Counted from the stretch's first letter, positions 43,640 to 55,367 are shown. The stretch is DNA of 64,000 nucleotides from Candidatus Geothrix skivensis (GCA_016721195.1 JADKIO010000005.1:618001-682000), one strand, 5' to 3'. Numbers and translations: made by a program. Notes: generated by a model not told the origin, from the sequence alone.

Positions 43640-44089
43640 ATGCTCGATCGCCTGCAGGCTGACCTGAAGACCTCCATGCTGGCTCGGGATGCGGCCCGGA
43701 CCCAGGTGCTGCGCATGGCCCTGGCCGCCTACAAGAACGAGGCCGTGGCCAAGGGGCTGGGCCCCCAGGGGGAGCTGGTCGAAGCGGACGCCCTGGCGGT
43801 CTTCAAGCGGCTGGTGAAGTCCCGGGAGGATAGCGTCGCCCAGTTCGAGAAGGTGGGCCAGGCGGACCGGGCCGCCCAGGAAAGGTCGGAAATCGAGCTG
43901 CTGAGACCCTACCTGCCGACCATGCTGGAGGGACCGGCTTTGGAGGCCGCGGTGCGGGCCGCCATCGAACAGAGCGGAGCCACCCAGAAAAAGGATCTGG
44001 GGCTGGTGATGAAGGCCCTCCAGGCGGCCCATGGCGGCACCGTCGACGGCAAGGCCGCCAGTGCCCTCGTACAGGGCCTGCTGGGGTGA
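43640..44089 (+). CDS. GatB/YqeY domain-containing protein
   Basis: 149 residues. Stand-alone homologue of the tRNA-binding tail of GatB, common next to housekeeping genes; role unproven. Blocks: LDRLQADLKTSMLARD, RTQVLRMALAAYKNEAV, RPYLPTMLEG, KKDLGLVMKAL. Start ATG follows CCGGAGACTCCC. A 132-base spacer with hairpins separates it from proS. Confidence 0.93.
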   Translation: MLDRLQADLKTSMLARDAARTQVLRMALAAYKNEAVAKGLGPQGELVEADALAVFKRLVKSREDSVAQFEKVGQADRAAQERSEIELLRPYLPTMLEGPALEAAVRAAIEQSGATQKKDLGLVMKALQAAHGGTVDGKAASALVQGLLG

Positions 44090-44149
44090 TGCTTCGCTGG
44101 CCACAGACGCGCAGGCCAGGCTTCGCCTGGGCTTCGCGTGGGGGTCGAA

Positions 44150-44188
44150 GGGGGGACTTCGCGAGCAAAGCGAGCAGGCGGTCCCCCC
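44150..44188 (+). other. Stem-loop in yqeY-proS spacer
   Basis: Outer 8-bp stem GGGGGGAC / GTCCCCCC enclosing an inner TCGC/GCGA stem; a shorter 6-bp stem precedes it at 44116-44130. It could terminate yqeY or structure the proS leader. A T-box specifier or antiterminator motif was searched for by eye and is absent. Confidence 0.4.
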
Positions 44189-44221
44189 TTCCTGGGATAG
44201 ACTTGAAGGTTCGAGGCCCCG

Positions 44222-46060
44222 ATGAAGCAATCCAAGCTCCTGATCCAGACCCTGCGGGAGACCCCGCGCGACGCCGACGTGGTGAGCCAGCAGCTCATGA
44301 TGCGGGCAGGCATGATCCAGAAAGTGGCCGCTGGCATCTACAGCTACCTGCCCCTGGCCTTCCGGAGCATCCGCAAGTTCGAGGAGATCGTCCGGGAGGA
44401 GCTGGCCAAGGATGGCTGCCAGGAACTGCTCATGCCCGCGGTGCTGCCCGCCGAGCTCTGGCAGGAGAGCGGGCGCTGGAAGTTCTATGGTGACGAGCTG
44501 CTGCGCTTCTGCGACCGCAAGGCCAAGGCCGAGGTCGCCGAGCGCCGCGCCCGGGGCGAGAAGCCCGATGAGCGGGACTTCTACAATTTCTGCCTGGGGC
44601 CCACCCACGAGGAAGTGATCACGGACATCGTCCGGAAGAACGTCCGCAGCTACAAGCAGCTGCCCATGAACCTCTTCCAGATCCAGACCAAGTTCCGGGA
44701 CGAGCGCCGCCCCCGCTTCGGCCTCATGCGAGGCCGCGAGTTCACCATGAAGGACGGCTACTCCTTCCACGCCGACGATGCCTGCGCGGACCGCGAGTAC
44801 TGGGCCATGTTCAATGCCTACAAGCGGATCTTCGCCCGGCTGGGCGTGAAGTTCCGTCCCGTGGAGGCCGACAGCGGCGCCATCGGCGGCAGCTTCACCC
44901 ATGAGTTCCACGTGCTGGCGGGCAGCGGTGAGGATGCCATCCTCAGCTGCAACGCCTGCGACTACACCTCGAACATCGAAAAGACCGAGGCTCCGGCCCT
45001 GCCCGCCGGAGAGAATGGAAAGGCATTTGAGCTGAAGCGTGACCACTTCTGCACTCCCGGCGTGGTGGGCCAGGTGGAGCAGGCGGCGGGAATGAAGGAT
45101 GCCGAGCACGATGGCATGCCCATCAGCCAGACCAGCAAGTTCTTCCTCTACCGTGTGACCTTCGCCGATGGCAAATCCAAGCTGGTCGGCGCCGTCCTGC
45201 GGGGGGATCACGAGGTCAATCCCGTCAAAGTGAAGAACTTCGTCGGTGCCGCTGAGATGGAGCTCATGCCCATGGAGGAAGCCGAGGCCTTCACCGGAGC
45301 CAAGACCGGCTTCATGGGTCCTGTGGGGCTCAACGGTGTGATCACCCTGGTGGATCTCAGCCTCAAGGGGTCTGTGAATCTCACCTGCGGCGCGAACCGG
45401 ACGGATTACCACCACTTCGGTCTGGATCCCGCCCGGGACCTGCCTGGCTGCACCTTCGCGGACCTGCGGATGGCGGCGGAGAACGACGCCTGCAGCCGCT
45501 GTGGCAAGGGCACCTACCAGTCCTTCCGCGGCATCGAAGTTGGGCAGGTCTTCAAGCTGGGCATCAAGTACTCGAAGTCCATGGGCTGCACGTTCCTCGA
45601 CGAGCAGGGCAAGGAGAACCCCATGGTGATGGGCTGCTACGGCATTGGCATCACCCGCACGGTGGCCGCGGCCGTGGAGCAGAACTACGATGCCGACGGC
45701 ATCATCTGGCCCTGGCCCATCTCCCCCTACCAGGTGCACGTGGTCTGCCTGGATCCCGGCAGCCCGGAGGTTGCCGGGGTGGCCTGCCAGGTGGAGCGGG
45801 ATCTGGAGGCTGCCGGTTTCGAGGTGCTGCACGACGACCGGGAGGGCCTGAGCCCCGGGGCCAAGTTCAAGGACGCGGACCTGCTGGGCTTCCCCCTGCG
45901 GATGACCGTGGGCGCCAAGGGCCTGAAGGATGGCATCGTGGAGTTGCGGGACCGGCGCACCAAGGACGTGGTCAAGCTCAAGCCCGAGGCGGCCGTGGCG
46001 GAGGTCGCCGCCGCCCGGGACCGCATCATGCTGGAACTGGAAACCGCGGGAGGCCGCTGA
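44222..46060 (+). CDS. proS: Prolyl-tRNA synthetase (bacterial type)
   Basis: Class II synthetase charging tRNA(Pro). Start MKQSKLLIQTLRETPRDADV; motif 2 region FRDERRPRFGLMRGREFTMKDGYSF; editing (INS) domain in the middle, about residues 220-400, with FFLYRVTFADGKSKLVGAVLRGDHEVN; motif 3 MGCYGIGITRTVAA; anticodon domain at the end. The 612-residue length with INS domain is the bacterial ProS form. ATG 44222. Its TGA overlaps the next ATG by one base. Confidence 0.95.
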   Translation: MKQSKLLIQTLRETPRDADVVSQQLMMRAGMIQKVAAGIYSYLPLAFRSIRKFEEIVREELAKDGCQELLMPAVLPAELWQESGRWKFYGDELLRFCDRKAKAEVAERRARGEKPDERDFYNFCLGPTHEEVITDIVRKNVRSYKQLPMNLFQIQTKFRDERRPRFGLMRGREFTMKDGYSFHADDACADREYWAMFNAYKRIFARLGVKFRPVEADSGAIGGSFTHEFHVLAGSGEDAILSCNACDYTSNIEKTEAPALPAGENGKAFELKRDHFCTPGVVGQVEQAAGMKDAEHDGMPISQTSKFFLYRVTFADGKSKLVGAVLRGDHEVNPVKVKNFVGAAEMELMPMEEAEAFTGAKTGFMGPVGLNGVITLVDLSLKGSVNLTCGANRTDYHHFGLDPARDLPGCTFADLRMAAENDACSRCGKGTYQSFRGIEVGQVFKLGIKYSKSMGCTFLDEQGKENPMVMGCYGIGITRTVAAAVEQNYDADGIIWPWPISPYQVHVVCLDPGSPEVAGVACQVERDLEAAGFEVLHDDREGLSPGAKFKDADLLGFPLRMTVGAKGLKDGIVELRDRRTKDVVKLKPEAAVAEVAAARDRIMLELETAGGR

Positions 46061-46533
46061 TGGCCGAAGGACGGGTTCACCTCACGACCTTCATCGAGGG
46101 GGTGCTGGTCCATGGCCAGCAGACGCCTTTCGTCCTGCTGGTGCCCTCCCCCCACAGCCCCCACCGGGGCCTGCTCATGCCCGCCCAGATTCCCTGGTCG
46201 CCGGGTTTCCTCCCCACCTCGCTGCTGAGTGCCCAGATCGAGGCCGCCTGGGGCATGCCCTTCCGGTTCGTGGACAAGTCCGTGCTGCCCGTGGTGTTCG
46301 ATGAGCGCACAAGCCGACTGCCGACCCCCTGGCTGCTCCGGCTGGAAGGGCTGGAAGGTCAGCAGCGCCTCTATTTGAGTCACCTGCTGCGGACCAAGGC
46401 CCCGGAGGACCTCCTGCCGCCCCCTCCGCCCGGGGGCCAGTGGTACAGCGACAAGGGCCTCCTTAGCGCCGACCTGCTCCCGGGCGTGCGGCGCCTCTGT
46501 CAGTCAGCCCTGCAGGCCATTCTCGAAGGCTGA
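46060..46533 (+). CDS. Protein of unknown function
   Basis: 157 residues beginning MAEGRVHLTTFIEGVLVHGQ. Contains a proline-rich segment (LLPPPPPGGQW) and several Leu-rich helices, no signal peptide, no family known to me. It starts at the last base of the proS stop (TGATG) and ends before a perfect terminator, so it is co-transcribed with proS. Confidence 0.65.
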   Translation: MAEGRVHLTTFIEGVLVHGQQTPFVLLVPSPHSPHRGLLMPAQIPWSPGFLPTSLLSAQIEAAWGMPFRFVDKSVLPVVFDERTSRLPTPWLLRLEGLEGQQRLYLSHLLRTKAPEDLLPPPPPGGQWYSDKGLLSADLLPGVRRLCQSALQAILEG

Positions 46534-46557
46534 GGTTCCGCCTCTTCGCCGTTCAAA

Positions 46558-46588
46558 CGAAAATCGGCGCCATTGGCGCCGATTTTCG
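46558..46588. terminator. Bidirectional terminator between proS operon and ndk
   Basis: Perfect 14-bp stem CGAAAATCGGCGCC / GGCGCCGATTTTCG, three-base loop ATT. Its arms give A and T runs on either strand for these convergent transcripts. Confidence 0.85.
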
Positions 46589-46610
46589 CAGGGGGCTGCG
46601 CCCGAAAAGA

Positions 46611-47030
46611 TTAGACCTGCTCGAACGCGTTGAAGAAGTAGCTGACTTCGAACTTGGCACTCTCCGGCTTGTCGCTGCCGTGGGTGGCGTTGCGGCCGAT
46701 ATTGGCGCCGAACCGCTTGCGCAGCGTGCCCTCGGCGGCATTGGCCGGGTTGGTGGCTCCCATGAGGTCCCGCCAGCGCAGGATGGCGTTTTCGCCCTCC
46801 AGCACCATGAGGACCACAGGCCCCTCCGTCATGAAGGCCTCCAGCTCTGCGTAGAAGCCCTTGCCCACGTGCTCGTGGTAGAAGCCCTGGCAGAGGGGCG
46901 GGGTCAGGCGGGTCCGCTTCAGGCCCACGACCTTCAGGCCGCTCTGCTCGATGGTGGTGATGATTTCCCCCACATGTCCATCCTTGACGGCGTCGGGCTT
47001 GACGATGGCGAAGGTGCGCTCAAGGGCCAT
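46611..47030 (-). CDS. ndk: Nucleoside diphosphate kinase
   Basis: Balances NTP pools by phosphate transfer through a His. ALERTFAIVKPDAVKDG start; catalytic His in GRNATHGSDKPESAKFE; tetramer/hexamer core normal. The 139-residue length is standard. ATG 47030 is set by GGAGG eight bases before; the 19 further upstream residues in frame lack homology. Divergent from secA. Confidence 0.96.
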   Translation of the reverse strand: MALERTFAIVKPDAVKDGHVGEIITTIEQSGLKVVGLKRTRLTPPLCQGFYHEHVGKGFYAELEAFMTEGPVVLMVLEGENAILRWRDLMGATNPANAAEGTLRKRFGANIGRNATHGSDKPESAKFEVSYFFNAFEQV

Positions 47031-47136
47031 GGTTCCTCCAGAATCCAAACCACCAGTGTGGCCTGGACCGGTAACTTCGGCAACCACGGAGCCTTGACCC
47101 CAGGCCTGGGCGCTGGGAATCGGGGCTTCCTCACGC

Positions 47137-47142
47137 TACAAT
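47137..47142 (+). promoter_or_regulatory. Candidate -10 element TACAAT before secA
   Basis: TACAAT 28 bases before the secA ATG, in the divergent ndk/secA spacer. No consensus -35 at 16-18 bases. The following bases (CAACGGTTT) resemble those after the TACAAT at 7275. Confidence 0.45.
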
Positions 47143-47169
47143 CAACGGTTTACGCGACTGGACGGCTCC

Positions 47170-49788
<2,619 letters not shown>

Positions 49789-49814
49789 TCCTCGCTCAGC
49801 GCCTTTCAGCGAGC

Positions 49815-49844
49815 AGCGGGGCCCCCTGGGCCCCGCTCGTTTTT
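49815..49844 (+). terminator. Rho-independent terminator after secA
   Basis: Perfect 10-bp stem AGCGGGGCCC / GGGCCCCGCT, loop CCT, followed by CGTTTTT. Confidence 0.88.
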
Positions 49845-49883
49845 ACTGACAGCCGATCCCCGACAGCTGATAGCTTTCTATCC

Positions 49884-50735
49884 ATGGAACTCATCGTCGT
49901 CACGGGACTCTCGGGGGCGGGCCGGCACTCGGTACTGGGGGCCCTGGAAGATAGCGGCTGCACGGCCCTGGACAACGTGCCACCCCGCCTCCTGGAGCCC
50001 CTGCTGGAGCTGGAGGCCAAGCTGCAGCCCAGCCGGGAGCGGCTGGTGGTGGGCATGGACAGCCGGCAGGCGGAGTTCGTCCAGGAGTTCAGGCCCCTTC
50101 TGGAGCGCCTCCACCGGGGGCAGGTGCCCGTGCAGGTGGTCTTCGTGGAGGCCGCCGAGGACGTGCTCCTGCGTCGGTACTCCGAAACCCGACGCCCCCA
50201 CCACCTGGCCCTGCTGGGCACCGCCGAAGAGGGCATCCGCCAGGAGCGGGAACTGCTGGCCCCCATCCGCGCCCTCGCCACCACCATCCTCGATACGAGC
50301 CACCTGAGCCTGTCCGAACTGCGCCTGCGAATCGCCGCCCTGGTGCCCCAGGTGCCCACCCGCCACACCGCGGTCCGCCTCCTCAGCTTCGGCTTCAAGC
50401 GGGGCATGCCCGCGGATGCGGACGTGATCCTCGATGCCCGGTTCCTCCCCAATCCCTTCTACGTCGAGGCCCTGAAGCCCCTCACCGGCCGGGACTGGCC
50501 CGTCCAGGAATACCTGCTGGAGTCCCCGGATTACCGGGAGTTCCTGGAACGCGCCGAATCCTGGCTGCGCTGGTCCCTGCCCTTGGTGCAGCAGGAGGGC
50601 CGGGCCTACCACACCCTGGCCATCGGTTGCACTGGAGGCCAGCACCGCTCCGTGGCCCTGGTGGAAATGCTGGCCCAACGGCTCCAGAACGAGGTGGCCT
50701 CCCTCACCGTCCGCCACCGGGAACTGGAGCGCTGA
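49884..50735 (+). CDS. rapZ: RapZ-family RNase adapter / nucleotide-binding protein
   Basis: Homologue of RapZ, which in E. coli senses glucosamine-6-phosphate and presents sRNA to RNase E. P-loop at residues 8-16 reads GLSGAGRHS: the Lys of the Walker A is Arg and the next residue His, as in some actinobacterial members. DNVPPRLLEPLL is the second block. The C-terminal ligand-binding half has LSFGFKRGMPADAD, ARFLPNPFYV and IGCTGGQHRSVALVE. Length 283 is normal. Confidence 0.92.
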   Translation: MELIVVTGLSGAGRHSVLGALEDSGCTALDNVPPRLLEPLLELEAKLQPSRERLVVGMDSRQAEFVQEFRPLLERLHRGQVPVQVVFVEAAEDVLLRRYSETRRPHHLALLGTAEEGIRQERELLAPIRALATTILDTSHLSLSELRLRIAALVPQVPTRHTAVRLLSFGFKRGMPADADVILDARFLPNPFYVEALKPLTGRDWPVQEYLLESPDYREFLERAESWLRWSLPLVQQEGRAYHTLAIGCTGGQHRSVALVEMLAQRLQNEVASLTVRHRELER

Positions 50736-50739
50736 GCCC

Positions 50740-51861
50740 TCAGCCTTCCCTGAAGACCACGTTCCGCTTGGCCAGATCCTCGCGGATGAAGTCCCAGGCG
50801 CCGGGCTCCTGGCCCACGAACTCCGGGGGGCTGATGCCCTTGCGGGAGTAGCCGCCCTTGGCCAGCAGCCGCACGGCGGCGGTGCAGGTATAGCCGGTGG
50901 TGCGGGCCATGGAGGTGGTCTTCGTGGCGCGATCATAGCGATCCAGGAGACTCCATTGCTGGCGCATCTGCTGACCGCCCTTTTCGCCTTCCACGGTGAC
51001 CCGCATGACCGTGAAGTCCTCTTCTCCCTCCTGCATGAACCAGAGGGGGAAGAGCAGGTGGGTGGTCAGGTCCAGGGGGCTGATCTCGACCCCCGCGACC
51101 TTGAGCTTCTCTTTGCCAAAGAAGCCGGATTCCCGGAGCATCCGCATCTTCTCGATGTGCCCGGGGTAGCGCAGGGTCTTCTCCTTCATGTGGGGCACCT
51201 GGGGGAAGGTCTGCAGGATGCTCCGTAGGCCGTCGGTGTTGAAGGATTCCAGGGTGCCCAACTCGTCGAAATCCAGCAGCTCGGGCTCAGAGAGGGCCGG
51301 GAAGGTGACCACCTGGCCATCCTTCACGTAACGGGCAGGGCGGGTGTATTCCTCGATGACGTCGATGGGGCTGAAGCCGGCCTTGTACTCGTAGGGCCAG
51401 GTGCGGACCACCGGCAGGCCCCCCACCAGGCACTCGAAGGAGGTGATGCGGTCCCACTGGCGGGAGAGATCCCCCAGAATCATGTTGTGGCAGCCCGGGG
51501 CCACGCCGCAGTCCACGATGGCCGTGAGGTTCTGGGACTTGGCCAGGGCATCCAGCCCGAAGCAGTCCTCATCGAAGAAGGAGATATCCACCAGGGGCTT
51601 GCCGGCCTCGAGGACCGCCTTGGCTGTGGCGAAGCCCATGAAGCCCGGCATGGCGCCCACCACCAGGTCCGCGTCGGCCACGGCGGCCTTGATGGCCTCC
51701 GGGCGCGCCAGATCCGCGACCTGGGTGGCCAGCCCGGCCTCGCCCATGCGGGCCAGGGCCGCCTCCGAGCGGTCCACTACCGTGACCCGGAAATCCGGGG
51801 CCAGATCCTTGGCCATGGCGCCACCGACGCGGCCGACTCCGAGAACGACAACGTGCTTCAT
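50740..51861 (-). CDS. Saccharopine dehydrogenase family protein
   Basis: NAD(P)-dependent enzyme of the lysine dehydrogenase / saccharopine dehydrogenase fold. KHVVVLGVGRVGGAMAKDL is the Rossmann loop; VDCGVAPGCHNMI and the R-T-W-P-Y-E-Y-K block in the substrate domain are typical; C-terminal TGYTCTAAVRLL. 373 residues. Start ATG 51861 with GGGAG eight bases upstream; a further ATG in frame (51891) lacks homology. Could be lysine 6-dehydrogenase or carboxynorspermidine synthase type; substrate unresolved. Confidence 0.85.
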   Translation of the reverse strand: MKHVVVLGVGRVGGAMAKDLAPDFRVTVVDRSEAALARMGEAGLATQVADLARPEAIKAAVADADLVVGAMPGFMGFATAKAVLEAGKPLVDISFFDEDCFGLDALAKSQNLTAIVDCGVAPGCHNMILGDLSRQWDRITSFECLVGGLPVVRTWPYEYKAGFSPIDVIEEYTRPARYVKDGQVVTFPALSEPELLDFDELGTLESFNTDGLRSILQTFPQVPHMKEKTLRYPGHIEKMRMLRESGFFGKEKLKVAGVEISPLDLTTHLLFPLWFMQEGEEDFTVMRVTVEGEKGGQQMRQQWSLLDRYDRATKTTSMARTTGYTCTAAVRLLAKGGYSRKGISPPEFVGQEPGAWDFIREDLAKRNVVFREG

Positions 51862-51996
51862 GGCAGTACTCCCAATGGGATGTGGATTCACTGCCGAATT
51901 ATCCTCGGGATGTCAGAGACTACCGGAAGGATCCGGGGGATTCTTGACGAATTGTCCAAGGTGGAAGGATCCAGGCTATCCCGGCATGCTGGAGCC

Positions 51997-53013
51997 ATGG
52001 CCCGAGCCCCCATGTCCCTTCGCCTCTTTCTGGCCATTGCCGCCCTGGCCGTGCTCCCGGTCCTGGGGGGCTGGTGGACCTGGAAGGGGCAGGGCCCGCT
52101 GCGGCAGGAGGCCACGGTGCTGGTGAAGAAGGGGACCAGCATCAACCAGGTGGCGGACCAGCTCGAGCGGGAGGGCGTCATCCGCTCGGCCTCCCTGTTC
52201 AAGCTCTGGGCCCGGACCCGCAAGCTCCAGCTCATCCGCGGCGAGTACACCTTCACGGCCCGGGCCAGCCTGGCGGACGTGGCCGGGAAGCTGCGCCGGG
52301 CGGAGATCCACTACACGCGGGTGTCCATCCCCGAGGGGGCCCACGCCTGGTCCGTCCAGAACCGCTTAAAGGAGTTCGTGCCGGAGGAGGTGTTCTGGAC
52401 GCTGTGGAAGAGCCCGCGGCTGGCCAAGGCCGCCGGCTTCGAGCAGGCGGAAAGCCTGGAAGGGCTCCTGGCACCGGCCACCTACAGGCTGCACCACGCC
52501 ATGGAACCCGAGGAGGTCATGCTCATGCTGGTGGAGGCCTTCCGCGACCAGGTGCGGCCCGAACTGGAAGGAGGCGTGCTGCCGCCCTATGAAACCCTGA
52601 TCCTGGCCAGCCTGGTGGAGAAGGAAACCAAGCTGCCCGAGGAGCAGCCGAGGGTGGCCGGGGTCTACAAGAAGCGCCTGGACATCGGCATGCGCCTGCA
52701 GTGCGATCCCACCAGCCTCTACGCCCGGTGGCTTCTGGGTGATTTACGGTTCACTGCACCGCTGGTGGCGGATATCCGGCGCTCCCACCGGTTCAACACC
52801 TACGCGGTGGGCGGACTGACCCCGACCCCCATCGCCATTCCCAGCGCATCCTCCATCGAGGCTGCCAAGGCCCCCCTTGTGGGGAAGGATCTCTACTTCG
52901 TGGCCACCGGATTGGGGGGGCACACCTTCGCCGCCAACCTCCGGGATCACAACAGGAACGTGGGGGTCTACCGCAAGGAGATCGCCCGGCAGAGGAAGGC
53001 CGCTCGTGGCTAA
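51997..53013 (+). CDS. mltG: Endolytic transglycosylase MltG
   Basis: Inner-membrane lytic transglycosylase that cuts nascent glycan strands. One membrane segment near the N terminus (LRLFLAIAALAVLPVLGGWW), LysM-like VKKGTSINQVADQLEREGVI, then YceG catalytic domain with Glu in ILASLVEKETKLPEEQ, LQCDPTSLYA and GLTPTPIAIPSASSIEAAKAP. ATG 51997 is chosen by hydrophobicity; ATGs at 51910 and 52012 are possible. Length about 338 is normal. Confidence 0.9.
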   Translation: MARAPMSLRLFLAIAALAVLPVLGGWWTWKGQGPLRQEATVLVKKGTSINQVADQLEREGVIRSASLFKLWARTRKLQLIRGEYTFTARASLADVAGKLRRAEIHYTRVSIPEGAHAWSVQNRLKEFVPEEVFWTLWKSPRLAKAAGFEQAESLEGLLAPATYRLHHAMEPEEVMLMLVEAFRDQVRPELEGGVLPPYETLILASLVEKETKLPEEQPRVAGVYKKRLDIGMRLQCDPTSLYARWLLGDLRFTAPLVADIRRSHRFNTYAVGGLTPTPIAIPSASSIEAAKAPLVGKDLYFVATGLGGHTFAANLRDHNRNVGVYRKEIARQRKAARG

Positions 53014-53785
53014 GGCACGCTTGGACCAATTGCTGGTGCAGCGCGGGTTCTGCGAGACCCGGGCCAAGGCCCAGGCCCGCATCCTGGCGGGTGAGGTGCT
53101 GGTGGGGGACCGGCCCGTGACCAAGGCGGGCACGGCCGTGGATGAGGCGGCCACCATCCGCCTGCGCGGTGAGACCCTGCCCTTCGTGGGCCGGGGTGGG
53201 CTGAAACTGGCCGGGGCCATGGATCTGTGGGCCATCGATCCAACGGGGCTGGTCTGCTTCGACGCCGGCTCCAGCACCGGCGGCTTCACGGATTGCCTGC
53301 TGCAGCGGGGCGCGGCAAAGGTCTACGCCGTGGACGTGGGCACCAACCAGCTCCACTGGAAACTGCGCAGCGACCCCCGGGTGGTCTCCATGGAGCAGGT
53401 GAACCTGCGCACCTGGGACCCTGCTTTCATCCCCGAGCGCTGCCAGCTGCTGGTGGCGGACCTGAGCTTCATCTCTCTGAAGCTGGCCATCCCCCCCGTG
53501 CTGCCCAGTCTGGTGCCGGGGGCCGAGGCCGTGCTGCTGGTGAAGCCCCAGTTCGAGGCTGGGCGGGACGATGTGGGCGCCGGGGGCATCGTGCGGGATC
53601 CGGCCATCCACCGGCGGGTCCTGGTGGATGCCTGGACCTTCTTCGCGGGAACGGAGCTGCGTCCCCTGGCCCTGGCCATGAGCCCCATCAAGGGAGGCGA
53701 GGGCAACACGGAATTCCTGCTGCGCCTCCAACTGGGCGCCGAGGCGGGCGAGCTGGGCGCGGCGTTGGCTTCTTTAGCGCTCTGA
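53006..53785 (+). CDS. tlyA: TlyA-family rRNA 2'-O-methyltransferase
   Basis: S4 RNA-binding domain at residues 1-60 (RLDQLLVQRGFCETRAKAQARILAGEVLVG) followed by an FtsJ/RrmJ-like methyltransferase. SAM site FDAGSSTGGFTDCLL; K-D-K-E tetrad in GRGGLKLAGA, DLSFISL, LLVKPQFEAGR and GNTEFLLRL. In mycobacteria TlyA methylates 16S and 23S rRNA and sets capreomycin sensitivity. Start GTG 53006 overlaps mltG by eight bases and follows AGAGGAAGG. 259 residues. Confidence 0.92.
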   Translation: MAKARLDQLLVQRGFCETRAKAQARILAGEVLVGDRPVTKAGTAVDEAATIRLRGETLPFVGRGGLKLAGAMDLWAIDPTGLVCFDAGSSTGGFTDCLLQRGAAKVYAVDVGTNQLHWKLRSDPRVVSMEQVNLRTWDPAFIPERCQLLVADLSFISLKLAIPPVLPSLVPGAEAVLLVKPQFEAGRDDVGAGGIVRDPAIHRRVLVDAWTFFAGTELRPLALAMSPIKGGEGNTEFLLRLQLGAEAGELGAALASLAL

Positions 53786-53795
53786 CCGGGGTGAT

Positions 53796-55367
53796 CTAGA
53801 GGCTGTCCCAGTCGGTGTGGATCGACGGCGCAGGCGTCCCGGCCAGGATTTCCATGGGCGGCTCCTCCGCCTCCTCCAAGTTGGAGGCCTGCCACCGGGT
53901 GAAACCGTCGAGGGCCGGTTGCCCGCCTGGGCGGGTGCCCTGGCCGGTGAAGGTCAGGCGGGTCTCCGGATCCTCGGCCAGGGTGTTGAGGTTGGCGATG
54001 TCGGCGGTGCCCTCCCGTTGGAAGCGGCCCGCCAGGGCCAGATCCTGGGTGTAGAGGGCAGTGACGGTCCCGCAGTGGGCGCCCTGTAGCCAGCTCATGG
54101 CCTCGTCGAAGTCCTTGACGGTGCATAGGTTCACCGCCGGGCCAAGGACCGGGTGGCGGAACAGGCCCATGTCGGGTCTGACCCCAGCCCACACACAGGG
54201 CTGCATGTACAGGCCATGGCCGATGTTGCCCTTGACCTGGCTGCTGCGGTTGGCCTCGGTCCACGGATCGCCCCCGGTCAGCAGGGTGGCCCCCTGGGCC
54301 TGGCCCAGCTCCCAGTGCTCCCGGAAGGCGGTGGCGGTTCGGGCATTGATCATGGGACCGAAGGCCACCTCGGCCTCGGTCATGGGGTTGCCCATATCCA
54401 GGCGGGCCACGGCCTCCAGGAACCGCCGCCGGAAGGGCTCCGCGCAGGCATCGTGCAGAAGGATGGTTCCCAGGCTGGTGACCCCCTGGCCGGCCTGGGC
54501 GAAGGCGGCCCCCAGGGCGTCTTCCACGGCCTGGTCCAGGTCCGCATCCGGCAGCACCACCATGGACCCCTTTCGGGTCAGCTCCAGACTGGGGACGATC
54601 AGGTTGCGTCCGCACAATTCGCCCACGGTGCGTCCCAGGGCCGGGGAGCCCACGAAGCTGAAGGACTGGAAGTGGCCCTTCTCGATGCCCGCCAGGAAGT
54701 GCTTGCCGCAGCCGGCCCGGCCCCGGCCGTTGACGGTGTTCACCACGCCGGGGGGCAGGCCCGCTTCCAGCATGGCCCGGAGGAGGAGGTAGGCGGCGGC
54801 GGGGGCATTGTCGCTGGGCTTCCAGACCACCGTGTTGCCGCACAGGATGGCGGGGAGGATCTTCCGGCTGGGGGCCGCCAGGGGGGAGCTGCCGGTGGCC
54901 AGGATGCCGCAGACGCCCACGGGGCGGAGGCGGGCCCGGGCCCCCGAGCCAAAGCTGCGGCTCTGGGCCCGCCGGGTCTCGACACAGAAGAAGGCGCAGG
55001 CGTCGATGGCTCCCTGCACTTCCGCCAGGGCCTCCCGGGGGGTCATGCCGATTTCCCGCATGACGATGCGGGCGAGCTTGTCCCGGTGGGTGGCCAGGAT
55101 GGTGGCGGTGCGCTGGACCAGGTCCTCGCGGGTGGCTGCGCTGGTGGCGGACCAGCTCCGGAAGGCGTCGGCGGCGGCTTTGGCGGCCTTGGCCACGTCC
55201 TTCTCACCGCTGTCCGGGAACATGCCCACCAGGTCCCGGTGGTCTGCGGCCGACTTGGACTGGATCATGGAGAGGTCGCCTTCGACCTCCTTGCCGTTGA
55301 TGACGTTGAAGCCAATGATGCTTTTCCCCGCCGCGGCGGCCTGGGGCGAGTTCGGTTTCACGTACAT
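53796..55367 (-). CDS. Aldehyde dehydrogenase-like protein lacking the catalytic Cys
   Basis: Full-length ALDH fold, 523 residues: NAD-binding region with GVCGILATGSSPLAAPSRKILPAI and NTVVWKPSDNAP, Rossmann loop VGSPALGRTVG, Glu in LELTRKGS. The universal catalytic block GQxC reads AFAQAGQGVTSLG: the Cys is Val296 and the preceding Asn is Gln. Therefore a normal thiohemiacetal cannot form; it may be a pseudoenzyme or have a different role. The resembling family is ALDH7 (AGQRCTSLRR). ATG 55367 is picked for its GGAG; the frame extends upstream. Neighbours suggest no pathway. Confidence 0.85.
   Translation of the reverse strand: MYVKPNSPQAAAAGKSIIGFNVINGKEVEGDLSMIQSKSAADHRDLVGMFPDSGEKDVAKAAKAAADAFRSWSATSAATREDLVQRTATILATHRDKLARIVMREIGMTPREALAEVQGAIDACAFFCVETRRAQSRSFGSGARARLRPVGVCGILATGSSPLAAPSRKILPAILCGNTVVWKPSDNAPAAAYLLLRAMLEAGLPPGVVNTVNGRGRAGCGKHFLAGIEKGHFQSFSFVGSPALGRTVGELCGRNLIVPSLELTRKGSMVVLPDADLDQAVEDALGAAFAQAGQGVTSLGTILLHDACAEPFRRRFLEAVARLDMGNPMTEAEVAFGPMINARTATAFREHWELGQAQGATLLTGGDPWTEANRSSQVKGNIGHGLYMQPCVWAGVRPDMGLFRHPVLGPAVNLCTVKDFDEAMSWLQGAHCGTVTALYTQDLALAGRFQREGTADIANLNTLAEDPETRLTFTGQGTRPGGQPALDGFTRWQASNLEEAEEPPMEILAGTPAPSIHTDWDSL

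Noticed and set aside
44090..44221. T-box riboswitch upstream of proS
   Set aside because: Stem-loops exist, but no T-box core (GGGTGGNACCRCG) and no specifier loop are visible.
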